DNA of 64,000 nucleotides from Zingiber officinale (Eukaryota > Streptophyta > Magnoliopsida > Zingiberales > Zingiberaceae): assembly GCF_018446385.1 (NCBI RefSeq), contig NC_056000.1, forward strand, positions 34,509,511 to 34,573,510, read 5' to 3'. The translations under genes and the position numbers were made by a program. The notes under the pieces were generated by a model. The model saw nothing but the letters and a program-made list of their open reading frames with translations. It did not search any database and had not been told where the DNA came from. Positions 47,647 through 59,790 of the stretch are shown here, in pieces (the stretch's first letter is position 1; each line of letters begins with the position of its first letter).

Positions 47647-50600
47647 TCAGGATGGTTGTAGCAGTTCCCTTATATCGTATCCTTGAATCTGTACTCAACA
47701 AGAAATGTGTTAACACTACACACAATATTAAATTATTACTATACAAACAACACAAGTAAAAATTTTTTTCTTAAACTATTCAAAATTTGAGTCTAGGCTA
47801 AGGTCTGTTTAAGAAAAATTAATTTGTGCAGAATGTTGTCCTTGAGCATAACATTTTTCAAGATTTTTTTATTATTAAAAGATCAACTATTTTTCTAATT
47901 TGGTTATAATGATACAAGGAAAGTGTTTTTCTTGTCCTCTTTGTGCTTTGTGGAAGCTAGTCATGTTGATCGAAGTGAATGGACAGAGAGTTGGAACTCA
48001 TGGAAAAAAATAACTTTTCACTTGAAAAAGCATTTTCCATGAGACAGATAGATGCTAAAAGAATGTGTCCATGTGAGTTTTGCCAATACCTAAGATCGGA
48101 AATTACACCCCAATGGCAAGATCGCAAAAGGAGTGAACATAACACCAACAAAATATTTCAGCATGAATGAGAAAAGAGAAAGTTGAGCAAAAAAACAAAG
48201 AAACTAAATCACATATGCTGAAATACCTGAAGGAATGTGAGCAATAAGATGACTCCGGAGTTCCATAGTGCATGTATTGTGATAGGTGTTAGTAGATTAT
48301 GAGTTTGAGCATATGAAAACCCCAAAGCAGTCCCTGTTCAAAGCCACAGAACATAAAAAAACATTTATTATGACCAAAGAATGTCAAAGAACCTTAAGTT
48401 CGTCTATTAAACTGATAACTAAACCTATTCCTACTTTGTTCTAATATGCTTAGAGCAAGACACCAATCTTCCCGTAATATGGTGAGTTTGTAAAATGTTA
48501 TTGGAAGTTTCTTACAGTTAATTAAGATTAACAAAAATCTCACAAGGTTTGTCCATACCTTGTGAACAAAAAGTTTATCAAAGCTTTTTATTGCTCAAGT
48601 AGTTCCAAGATTAACTTGTCGATCCAAGTGTTTAAGTAATGTGTTGGGTTTGATAGATGTTTTGCCATCTTTCTTTTGTAGAACTGAACAACTTGGGTCA
48701 AAATTACTACCTAAAACAAACAGCTGAGGAAATTCTCCTGGTGTGAGATGAGCAATGGCAAATATTGCAGCAGTTATAAGCACAGAAACTGGTGTTGGCA
48801 AGCTGCATAAAAAGGAAATGAAATATTCAAACTGGATGAATTATAGTATGTTCTAGGAAGGCAACTAGTAAACGAACTTTTTAGTTTGTAATCAAGTTTC
48901 TGTTTATCTAGTTATCCTTTCCCAAACTTCACTTTTCTTTACTTTTCGGTCTCTTTGGTTGTGAGACCATTTCAACTCAAAACATACAGCAATAGATGCT
49001 TCCAAAGAATTAGAGCATGCGATTATCTCTATCTACAAATCAAATTTCTAAAGTGGTTTTCGATGTTGCAAATTTCTCAACTGAAATTGTGTCATAAAGA
49101 ACTCTAAGCATTAGTACGTTAAAGCAGTAGTAAGTCAAATCAAGTCAGAACACCATCTGATCCTTACTGATTTATATCAGATTAAGTCTCGATAATTCTC
49201 TAGTTCAAAAGATCATATTCAGTTTTACATCTAGGGCTAATGCACAGATCTATGATAGGAGCATGACATGAGATTTGAGTAATAAAACTATAGTTGACTC
49301 TTCAGAATGTTGTCCAACAATGAATCAATTTAAAGCTCAAATCAAATTTCCTCCTGCGAAATCAAACTAAGCCATACAAAATCTTAAAAATGTATGTAGA
49401 AATAAATGAAGGGAAATGATGCATCTATTTTATTGACAACTAAACAGCTAAATGATAATAACATATATAAGTAACAGATTCCTACATAAACAGGTAATCA
49501 ACATAGTTATGTTGGGAATTGGAATTAACAAGCAAATGAGCAGAGAAAATTGCAGGACAGGAAATATACTATTTAGTTAGCGACACCATAAGAAATCCCC
49601 TGAAGATAGTTTCCTCAAGAACTGGGGCTAAAATCCCAGTAGTGGCCACAAGAAATGCAGTGCTGCCAAAATGGATTTCAAATATTTAGTCATTTTATCC
49701 TTTAACTTTTTTTTTTAGATTTTTTATAAATTTTTTTTTATCTTTAGTTAAGAAATAAACTACAAGAAACAATACCTGACACCTGAAGAACCAATCAGTG
49801 GCAATAAGCGAATTAAGGCATCAGTTTGCTACCAAATTATGCAATAAATTCAGAATCTCTAAAATCATTATGAAATAACATGTAAATCGTGTGGCTGAGA
49901 GATTATAAACTAAAGAGTATATATAAATGGAGGTTAAGAGTTAAGACAATAGAATAAAATAATTTGTTGAGAATTCAAGTGTAAAACCAATATCAATGGA
50001 GACTTTCAGTTTATTCCCAAAACGTTACTTTTTCAAAAAAATTTCCAATATTTTGAATAATTCCAACTTACCCATCATCAATAGTCCACAAAATAACAAT
50101 CCACGATCCAATATGATTTATGATTCAATAATTCACAAAAATGCTTCTAGATATGAACCTCAATTTGACAACCTTGGTTCCAACATATGTTGTGGACATT
50201 TATAATATGAGCCTTACTGTTGCAAGACAATTTGTAAGCTTGCTACCTAAGTATTACCAAGATTTTGCAAAATTCAGACCAAAATGGAAACATATAATTA
50301 TCCTAATCCACACGTAGAAAGAAAAAGAACAAGTTTAACTAAGAAAAGCAGAGAAACATGAGAAAAGAACCGTGTGAAGGAACAAATCAAGTCATGTTTC
50401 CTTTTACCAAAATTGACACCAGAAAGAAATCTATAAGAAAATCTTCATTTTTAAGAGTAGAATTTTGTATGTGGTAGCATTTTCTAGTGCATGGAATAAC
50501 GACAATTTGGAACACAAAGGATGAAAAAAAAACTCTTTGTAGCACCACTTAGTAGAAGTCTTAAACGGGACGAGCTGCACGCAACCTATTCTAGCTCAGA

Positions 50601-52937
50601 AATGAATGGGTTGATTCAAACTGAAACACCAAGCAAATGAGCCTGCTTAACTGGTGCACAGTTAGCCCATATGCAAGGCTGATTGCCAAGCCTTTTATGT
50701 GTATATTGCTCATGTCGAGTATGGTATGGTTCATTCGATGCCTACTATTTGGCTATTTAGGTACATAATCCAAGAAACTGTTTCACAATCAATCGACATT
50801 CTTTATGAACTTTTGTAGCTTGAATCAATTTTGAGAAAATAATAGATTTCTTATAGCCAATAAAATTCCCCATAGCATTTCTGCAGCTAATACTAGGTTG
50901 AACTATTTATGACAACTTGCAATTGGAATGAAAATTCCTGACCATTATGGAAGTAAATTAAATACTATAAAAGTTAGGAAAAACTAAAGCAGATAATAGA
51001 AATGATTTCATTTAACCATCCAAACATATGATCATAGACAATAATATCTAACCTCTCTTTGTGGGTTTTCACCATGAAATATACTCAGGGTCGTACCAGT
51101 GAGAGCGATAGCAATTAGTGCACCTAGGAGACCAATACCTGCCCAGAGGAGCCAGCCATCCCGTAGATCAAATGGTTTGGTAAGATCTGAGAATTTAATA
51201 ACATATCCATCAGCAAATGATGTTCAAAAGCATCTTTCAATTTCTTCTTTCATTGTTGTCTATTTATTGGAGAATAATTTTGCATGCTGCTCGCCTGAAA
51301 ACACAAACAGCAAGTAGTGCGATACTGTGATGCATGTAATAAGAGGTGTGCTTCCTACAGAAATCATGTTAGTTGGTGGCATATGTTGAAAGAGCAGTTA
51401 CATGAGTTAAATGCAAGAAATACTTGCAGTATGATTCCAAACGTGGTAAGAACAAAGACAAAAAAAAAAATCCATAAAGAATTTTGCGTATTATTCCAAG
51501 CAATGTCTCATAGAAGTTTGCTTTTTTCCTTTTTAGAAAATGTCAAATTGCTTGTGTTCTCTTGCAATGTGATCCACATAGAAGTATTGTGAAGCTATTT
51601 ATATGTACTGTAGAGATGTAGATCTTAGATCAAGTACAATGGCAAGAGACAAAAGATGCACAAGAACTCACTATAGCGAAACAGATCATTTGGAAGTGGC
51701 TCAAAGCTCTTGGTGATGCCAAAAATCACCCCTAGCACAACGGCTGTTACAGATCTGTCCAATTAATATTTGAAGAATAAAAATCATTTCAAGCTGCAGA
51801 ACTCTAACAGATACCAAAGAAACGTCTCCAGAGATTGAGGATATCAACACATACAGTTGGCCAGCAAACAACAATTCTGCTTTCTGATCCAAACTAATTT
51901 CCCTGCCTTCCAAACCAAAATATGGAAGAAGTGATGCCTCTAACGACCCTGTAAGGAGAACGCTGTCTGGAAAATTTTCAGTTTCAATGAGTTGGTAATT
52001 ATGAAACAATCACAAGTTATTTCAACTGGTGGAGACAAGTAGAAGAAAAAAAATCAAAACATATTTGTCAGTAACTTTATCTCATGAGTCAGTCTTAATT
52101 ACATGATCACATCTTACAAGAATTTTAAGTTCACAAAGGACTCGAGGCTCAAGAGAACAAAGAATTATGACTATCCAATAACTTCAAAGTCAATTTTACC
52201 AAAAGATCCAGAAATTTAAAAGAACTGAAACGTAGATGAAAACTAGCAAAAGCCACAAAACAAATGCTATAAAGGTATATACCTCAGTCCGCATGCCAAA
52301 ATAGTAAGTGTAATAGTCGACCAGCTCCAAGGCACATCCCACCGATGGAGGACTCGCCATTTCACCTCTGAAACCTGTGCAAACTAAAGAGTTTTATGGG
52401 GAATGCATAGGATAGAAGAGTATTTCAGCTTGACAAATCTCATGGAACAGTTAAAAAATGACTCTTTTTTGCAGAAGATCGTATCATTTTTAAACACGCA
52501 GGATCGAAAAAAAGTGTTAAGATACTCCCAGAAATCCTAAACCCTATTCAATTTACAAAATCGACCCATTCTGCAAGAAAGGGTAAAAATCCGAACTGCA
52601 AAGTGAAATTCCCACAACATTCTAACCTCAGAAACCTCAATCAAATTCGAATCCACTAACGGGAGGGGGGAGACGATACCTGCTCATCCCCGGAAGATGC
52701 GGGCCTCTGCTCGTCGTCAGCACTAAAGAAGCACGCTGTGGAGGCGATGGTAGAAGCGAGATGCTTCACGCTGTCTCCGCCCCCAAGTATCGGCACCCGT
52801 TTGGGTTCACAGAGGATCGGGACGCGAGAGGAAACAGCAACCCGTCGAACAAGCAGCAGGTCCCTGCCTCTCGCAGCGAAAACCCTCAGCCGGGCCGCCG
52901 AGAGCGGAGGCGGCCAAAAGAGAAGCGGCGAGGCCAT
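47647..52937 (-). CDS. CPBP/CAAX-protease-like membrane protein, plastid-type
   Basis: Exons in transcript order: 52937-52680, 52374-52283, 51962-51855, 51754-51672, 51186-51053, 49828-49776, 49662-49570, 48802-48711, 48333-48227, 47688-47647, giving 353 residues in one frame with GT..AG introns. It carries the three CPBP intramembrane-protease motifs: EETIFRG (Glu259, Glu260, Arg264), FAIAH (Phe288..His292) and HALWN (His325..Asn329). Several hydrophobic helices lie between residue 105 and 345. Residues 1 to about 60 are rich in Arg/Ser/Ala, so a chloroplast transit peptide is likely. In plants this family includes CAAX-type thylakoid or envelope proteins, some with roles in chlorophyll metabolism; the substrate here is unknown. 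Start: 52937 is the first ATG, and the frame upstream lacks one. The C-terminus IQGYDIRELLQPS, on a tiny last exon, matches the usual end of plant homologues as I recall them. The gene is head to head with the ABC1K8 remnant. Confidence 0.88.
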
Positions 52938-53667
52938 TGAAAGCGGATAATTCCGTGGAGTTTCCAGATCCGACGACCGGAGCCGAAGTGAAATTGGCGG
53001 ATGGCGGAAGCGGAGAGGGAGAGGATGGAATGAGGACACGTGCTGGATATTTGATCGACGGTTATTAACTATTTAACGTTAAAAATATGGAATAAATTCA
53101 AAACTGTTTTTTAAAACACGATTTTTAAATAGTTGTTAATTTTTTTTTTAAAAAAATAACATTAACAACTGACTGTATTATTTTTTCATGAAAATATTAA
53201 AATATATATTAAATTGAGGTATTTAGCACTTTTATTTGAACCACAAGTGAGAGGTAGACCCCACTCTGACCCCACGAGCCTTCTCTCTTTTTTTTTTATC
53301 GCTCGTTGCCAAGTCAGTATTATCCGGTTTCCTACCCACGATTCTGACGTCTCGCTTTAAGTGAGGCCCATTGTTTTGTTTGGCCAGTCGGGAGGGTATC
53401 AATTTGAGTTGCCATTGAGTTTTTTCAAAAATCCAAACGACATCTCCCGTCTCGTCCAGGAACAAATGGTTGCTCGCCACGTCAGAATCGACGATCCCTC
53501 TTCCATCCTGCCACGTGGCCATCCGCCAACTTCTTCTCTCTCTGCCTTTGCCTCTGCCTCTGCATCAGTCTTTTCCACTCGCCTCTCTTTCGATCGGCTC
53601 CACTCCACTTCGCCCTCCCTTCGGGTCTTCCGCCGCAGCCGCCGTCGCCGATCGCCGATATCTACCC
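52938..53667. promoter_or_regulatory. Shared head-to-head promoter region
   Basis: 730 bp between the start codons of the CPBP gene (leftward) and the ABC1K8-type gene (rightward). The middle (53050-53230) is AT-rich; both sides are GC- and pyrimidine-rich, consistent with two 5' UTRs. ACACGTGCTG near 53034 contains a CACGTG G-box, the core element of many light-responsive plant promoters, and GCCACGTGGCCA at 53509-53520 contains a second. No TATA box is assigned. The bidirectional role is inferred from spacing only. Confidence 0.5.
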
Positions 53668-56615
53668 ATGTCGGTTTGCTTCTCGCCTCCTTTACTCCCG
53701 GAAATCCTGTTCCTCCGTCCGGAGGTAGCCAGCCGTCTCCCCCCTCTTCCTCCCGTCAGGTACCACCCGTTCCGGAAGCTCAGTTTCCGGTGCCCTATCT
53801 TCCGATTCGTGCCGCGGTCGGCTTCAGAAGATAGAGTCGCCGTAGCCGACATCCCCAGCGACCTGGATCGGTACCTGGGAAACGGGAATGGCCACGGAGG
53901 CGGGTTAGAGTACGCGGAGGTGGTTGACGGGAGACAGAATTCCGGCGTAGAGGTAATACTGAATGGTAACGGCTCGAGCAATGGGAGTTTGGTGAGTTAC
54001 GGAACTGGGAACGGTGCAACCGATGCAGAAGTGGATGGGGGTTCTCAGGAAACGAAGAGGAAAAAGAGAGTTGAGGAGATTGGAAAGGAGGATGCTTGGT
54101 TCAAGAAGGGAGAGGAACAGCCACAGGTATGAACCTCTTTGGTATTGTTGATCAAGTTTTGGTATCTCATAATTGCAAAATGGGGAATTGAGGGTGGCAC
54201 CTAGGCATCAGTGTAATGAAGGATAGAAACCTCTTCATTTCCAAACATTCAAGTATTTATATTTACTTATCACTACTTTTCGTTTGTAAAAAAATAAAGA
54301 AACTTCATTTCCAATAATTCCTACACTTTTGAGCCTCCCTAACCGTGGCCTTCTCGTGAAATAGTAGCAATCATTTTTTGAAATCAGATGGAAAATAAAT
54401 AAAATGGTAAACATGTTGATATGTGAATTTGAAGATAAATTATTTTGAAGGACAATGTTGCTCTTTTTTGATGTTGTTGGAAGTATCATTTCAACAAATA
54501 AAGTAATTCTGACCATCCATTATTATTTCATTGGCAACCATTTTAAATCTGCCCTATGTTATGACTGAATCACTCAGCTTATCCTATAGTTTCCTTTTTT
54601 AGAAAAGATCCTAGTGTTTATCATGACCAAGCTTAATATGAATGCTTGCTTTGTAAGGTGCCTGATGATATTGGTGCTAACTGCTAACCCTATTATGACT
54701 ACAGTTTTATCATCATTGAAGTAATCACAAATCTGATTGGTTTGCAGGACCTTTTACAATCCAAAATAAAAATCTTCGATTTCTCTCATTACTTTTGGAC
54801 CTCTTTGGTGATTATCTTTCAAGCAGGAAATGAACCACTGAATCCTAACAACTTGACTATCTTCCACCTGATCAATCTTATAATTTTCAGTGTTCTTGAA
54901 TTCTTTTTATTCCTCTAATGTTTTTTTTCCCATTCTTGCAGGTCTCTGTTTCTCCTGGGGGGCGCTGGAATAGGTTTAAAACTTATTCTACTATACAACG
55001 AACTTTGGAGATATGGGGTTTTGTTTTTGCATTTATTTTCAAGTCTTGGCTCAACAACCAGAAGTTCTCTTATCGAGGTGTGTTTCTTGAATTCTTGTTT
55101 AGAATAAATAATTTGAGAATATATATTTTCATGATAGTAGTTTCTTTTGATGTAATAGATGAGATTTGACTCTTTGGGTGTAAGCTAAATCTAAGTATCT
55201 AAATCTCTTATCATTACACATTGGTGTGTATACTATCATTGTTCTTACGTATTAGCTGTAGGTTGGAATGATACTACGCTTAATATCACACCACAAGATT
55301 ATGTCATGCACATATTATCTATACTATTATGGTTGCATAGTTAGTCCCTTTTAACTTGGTGCATATGTGTATTTGGTTCTGACAGCATGCTTAAATGTTT
55401 TTATGCTGGATTTTTAATTTATATTCGAGTTATGCATTCTTTTTCAGAAGATAACTTTTTTTAGAGAATGATAAAAAAAAATACAGGCCAAATTTAAGTA
55501 GTTCTTAAAAAACATATAGTACTCCTTAAATGTGACCCATATTTGCAATGTTTTTCTTGTAATCATGTATTTTCCTTTCTACTTTGGTTGTTTGTCATGG
55601 TGTATAGAATTTATGACTTCGCTGTTTTGGCTAAAGATTTGTTCAAATATATATAAATGGTTCTTCCTCGGAGAAAAAAAAAGAGGTCTCACGGTTCCAT
55701 GCTATGTGCCGTGTTAGTCGCCAGGCGGAATGGTAAATTCCGCCTGTGCCGATCAGCACATATTGACATTTTATACTATGGACTGAAGAGTTAGAGAAAC
55801 AAGGATCATGTTTCTTAAGAGTTATTAGGTTATTCAGTTGAGATGTCTATTGTGTTTTAAAACATACATTGGCAATATGCAGGAGGAATGACAGAGGGGA
55901 GAAAAGTTTTGAGGCGAAAAGCCCTTGCTAAGTGGCTAAAGGAGGGTATTCTCAGATTGGGTCCCACATTCATCAAAGTAGGGCAACAATTTTCTACAAG
56001 GGTGGATATTCTTCCACAAGAATATGTTGATCAACTATCTGAACTTCAGGTAAGATTTTAGATTTTCTAGTTTAATGGAGTTTTTAAAGACAAACTGCCG
56101 TCATATATATGATTTTGGACAGATTATAAAATTTGTGTAATTGATCCCCTTTACTCGGAATAATGAAATTATATCTTACTTTTTTTTGAGGGATATGATA
56201 ATAGTTTTTTTTTTTTTTATAAAAATAAAAACTATGCCAAATTTCATGAGATTTCCTTTATACTAAATATGTATTACAAATTTATTTTTAACAGGATCAG
56301 GTCCCTCCATTCCCTTCAGCAACTGCTATCTCAATTGTTGAAGAGGAACTTGGAGCTCCTTTGGATGATATTTTTGACCAATTTGATTATGAACCAATAG
56401 CAGCTGCAAGCCTTGGTAATCAGTTTCCATTTAATTGGTTGTGGAACTTAAAGAGTTAGTTTGTTAAAAAAATAAATAAATCTTTAATCGGTTGTTTGCT
56501 TGTTGCATTTTTAGGTCAGGTGCATCGTGCAAAATTGAAGGGCCAAGAAGTTGTGATTAAAGTACAAAGGCCAGGCCTCAAGGATCTATTTGATATTGAT
56601 CTAAAGAATTTGAGG
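53668..56615 (+). pseudogene. ABC1K8: 5' half of an ABC1K8/OSA1-type atypical kinase gene
   Basis: Exons: 53668-54126, 54942-55077, 55883-56049, 56295-56415, 56515-56615, giving 328 residues in frame. It has an Arg/Ser-rich transit peptide (1 to about 55), a variable Gly/Asn-rich stretch, and the start of the ABC1 kinase domain: KVGQ (Lys230-Gln233), the Ala-rich nucleotide loop AAAS (290-293) and the invariant Lys310 in VVIKVQRPG. From residue 160 on it is nearly the plant OSA1/ABC1K8 sequence as I know it; that plastid-envelope protein is about 760 residues and is linked to oxidative and metal stress. After LKNLR a good donor (GTTAGT) is present, but no later exon (catalytic loop, DFG-like region, C-terminal helices) is found before the next gene at 63564. 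A Copia fragment starts at 57434. The exons seen have no internal damage. Likely a truncated copy; an assembly misjoin or a distant 3' part is the alternative. Confidence 0.8.
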
Positions 56616-57100
56616 GTTAGTCCTTTTTCAATTGTTCAAATTTGTATTTTATTTCTTATGCAATTCTTTACTAATTATTTTATTAAATTAGTCCATCTCA
56701 TCCTCTCTAAGATCTCTGAAACTTATGAATCAATTTTTATGATGTGTAACTGTAAAATATGCTAGATCTAGGCTGGCAATGATCATTTCTATTCAATAAT
56801 TCACCATATGGGTTCTCAAAGTCATATTGCCTTTTAGATGGTCTGACTTTAAAATTACATAGACTAGAATGCCATTGTAGTTCAATACCGCTGGTAATCT
56901 ACCTGCACTGATCATAATTGCTTTCCATTGTTCTCTCAGAACTTGTTTTACTCGTGAGGAAAATACCAATCATATTCTTAGCCTCATATGTTGTCCATGC
57001 TGTAAGTCTTTTTTATTATGGAAATTGAGAGTTGTAGTAGGGCTTTGGCCTTTTAGGTTTTTTTCCTGCTTCAAGAATGTTTCCCTGCATATTCAATATA

Positions 57101-57236
57101 GACAATAATAATGACAGAAGTTTTTCCATTTGTTTCTCTCTTGTAAGAAATGCTAGAAATGTCAGCGTGACAATAATAATCACAGAAGTTCTTCCATTTG
57201 TTTCTCTTTTTGTAACTGGTAGAAATGCCAGCGTGT
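57101..57236. repeat. 68-bp tandem duplication after kinase exon 5
   Basis: Two copies, 57101-57168 and 57169-57236, each starting GACAATAATAAT and ending ATGxCAGCGT, with a few differences. The pair produces a 101-codon frame (57077-57382) that I do not consider a gene. Confidence 0.8.
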
Positions 57237-57433
57237 ATTTGAGAAATCTATGGGAACTGGATTTAATTGCTACAATACTTAAAAAGGACAACACTTACTA
57301 CTTTTTACCGGAATATAACTTGTTTTTGGTAATTGTCATCTGTTGTCATATTTCGTGTCACGTGTTGCACAAAGCTAGGTGAACTTTCCCCTAGAAACAT
57401 CAATTTATGTGGTATAAATTATTAATTTATAGG

Positions 57434-59790
57434 TGTAGAAGAGACGGAAAAAATCTCTCTGTATTCATAGTAATCTGCTTATATGTAGGTATTTATATAC
57501 ATAAAGAGGGAAAATAAAAAATCAATCTCAATCCCTATAATCAAGGGAATGCAATCAATATCAATCTCAATCCCTACAATCAAAGGAATCTTCGGAAGTA
57601 TTCAACACTCCCCTCAAGTTGGAGCATATATGTCAATCATATCTAGTTTGTCACAAAGTTAATTGTTCTCCACCTAATGCTTTAGTGAAGACATTGGCGA
57701 CTTGGTTGGATGGTGATGTGAATGGAGTAGTAATTTTCTGGCTCATTACACACTCGCGAATAAAGTGACAGTCAACCTCAAAATGCTTAGTCCTCTCATG
57801 AAAAATCGAGTTACTTGCAATGTGAATAGCACGAAGAGATTCATTGTAGGTGAACTCTAATTCTTCAAGCAAATTCTTTAGCCATAACATCTCGGTTACA
57901 GTGTTAGCCATGACTCTATACTCAGTTTCGGCAGTCAACCTAGCAATAACAGTCTATTTTTTACTTCGCCATATTACTAGATTTCCCTCTACATAAGTGC
58001 AATATCCAAAAGTGGACCATTTTTTGGTCTTAGATCCAACATAGTCGACATCAAAATAAGGTTCGATCTTTAGGTATCCATTTCTCTTAAATGACAACCC
58101 TTTTCTTAGAGATTTCATAATGTACTTAAGAATCCTAATAGTGGCATCCTAGTGAACTTGCTTCGACTTATCGATAAACGACTGACTATTCCAACTGCAA
58201 AAGAGATGTCAGGTCTCGTTATTGTTAAGTAATATGAGTTTCCAATAAGTCGTCTATATTTTGCCTTATCCTTAAAGAATTCTCCATTATCATCCCAAAC
58301 ACTTGAATTGATATCCATAGGCGTATCAACCGACTTCATTCCAAGCAATTTAGTTTCTTTGAGTAAATCTGCAGCATACTTCCGTTGACATAATAAAACT
58401 CTAGATTTGTTCAATTCCCAAGAGATACTTAGGACTTCCCATATCCCTCATCATAAAGTGTTGCTACAAATACTTATTAGTTTCGTCTATCCGACATATA
58501 TCACTCCCGAATATTAGGATATCATCAACATAAATAATAAGAATAATAATCTCATTCGTGCTCTATCGTACAAACACAGAATGATCAGATTTGCACTGTT
58601 TGAAGCCAACAACTCCGATTATATTATTGAATTTATCAAACCAGGCTATGAGGTTTTGTTTAAGACCATAAATATCATTCTCCCCATAGCAAATACCCTG
58701 GAGGTTACTCTATAAAAACGGTTTCGTGCAAATCGCCATAAAGGAACGCATTCTTCACCTCTAGTGACCAAGATTGATTGACAGGAGAACTTATCTCTAA
58801 TAGAATTCAGGCGGACAGTAGGAGAGAATGTCTCAAAGTAGTCAACACCATAAGTTCGTGTAAATCCTTTGGCCACCATACGAGTTTTGTATAAATCAAT
58901 AGTACTGTTAGCTTTAATTTCAAAGTAAACACCCAACAATGGACAACTATATCAACAGAAGGTGGTGCAACCACTGACTCCAACGTACCATGAGAGATAA
59001 GGGTAAACATTTCCTCCTCCATTGTAGTTCGCCAAGCCGAGTGTTGATAAGCTTTAGAGTAGAAAGTTGAAACTTCTATAGATGATAGAGAAATAGCAAA
59101 AGCACGGAACACAGGACCAAGGTAATTAAACAAGATATGATTAGATAAAGGATGGGTAGTGCAAAACCGAATACCTTTACGAAGAGCAATAGGCAGATCA
59201 ATATTAGAGGGGCGAGGAAAATCAGGAGTTGTAGGAAGAGGAGGTGAGGGACATAAATTTGGTTTTGGCCCAGCACACCGTGTGTATACCTACAATGGTC
59301 TACTAGACAGAGAATATGTAGTGGGAGATATGGATGTTGGGATAGGTAATGGAAGAGATGCTAATGTATCATGTGTTTGATCTAGACGTGGAGAAAAGTA
59401 TGGTTGGGACTAAAAAAAAATAAGATTAACTATGTTTTGTGAGTGAGTCAAGATAACGATATCCTTTTTGTGTGCGAGAATATCCAAGTAGGATACATTT
59501 AATAGAGCGGTGAGATAATTTATCCAAGCCGAGAGTAAAATTATGAACAAAGAAAACATAACCAAATACGTGAAGAGACACCGAGAAAAGATATTTATTA
59601 GGATGAAGACAAGAGAAAGAGATACCGTATAATACAAATTATGAAAGCGGAATGTGAGGAACATCACCCACAAAAACTTAGACATGACGAAATCTGAGCT
59701 ATATCTGAAATACTTAATGATGTTTCGTTCCAACCTTTTTTGATGTAGTGAGAGTTGATGAATTATCTTTGAGAATCTGAGATGTGACAC
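57434..59790 (-). mobile_element. Copia fragment with 3' LTR
   Basis: Minus strand. The 3' LTR is at 57434-57607 (174 bp, TGTAGAAG..TTCAACA), with the polypurine tract behind it (CTTGAGGGGAG on the minus strand, 57608-57618). Going right come RNase H (about 57640-57960, with TAETEYRVMA), reverse transcriptase (about 58110-59000) and integrase C-terminal/linker sequence (about 59060-59780). The 5' part, including the first LTR, is missing at about 59790, so age cannot be taken from an LTR pair. The coding sequence is broken in many places, which points to an old copy. The short LTR fits an Ale-like Copia lineage, but it is not the same family as 13548-28498. Confidence 0.8.

Noticed and set aside
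53361-53834. 157-codon plus-strand frame overlapping the kinase first exon
   Set aside because: Different frame from the supported kinase exon, Ser/Pro/Arg-rich by composition, and it does not connect to a later exon.
53565-53981. Minus-strand frame of 138 codons
   Set aside because: Antisense to the first exon of the ABC1K8-type gene.
57077-57382. 101-codon plus-strand frame after kinase exon 5, considered as a missing kinase exon
   Set aside because: The translation does not match the expected kinase continuation and is produced by a 68-bp tandem duplication.
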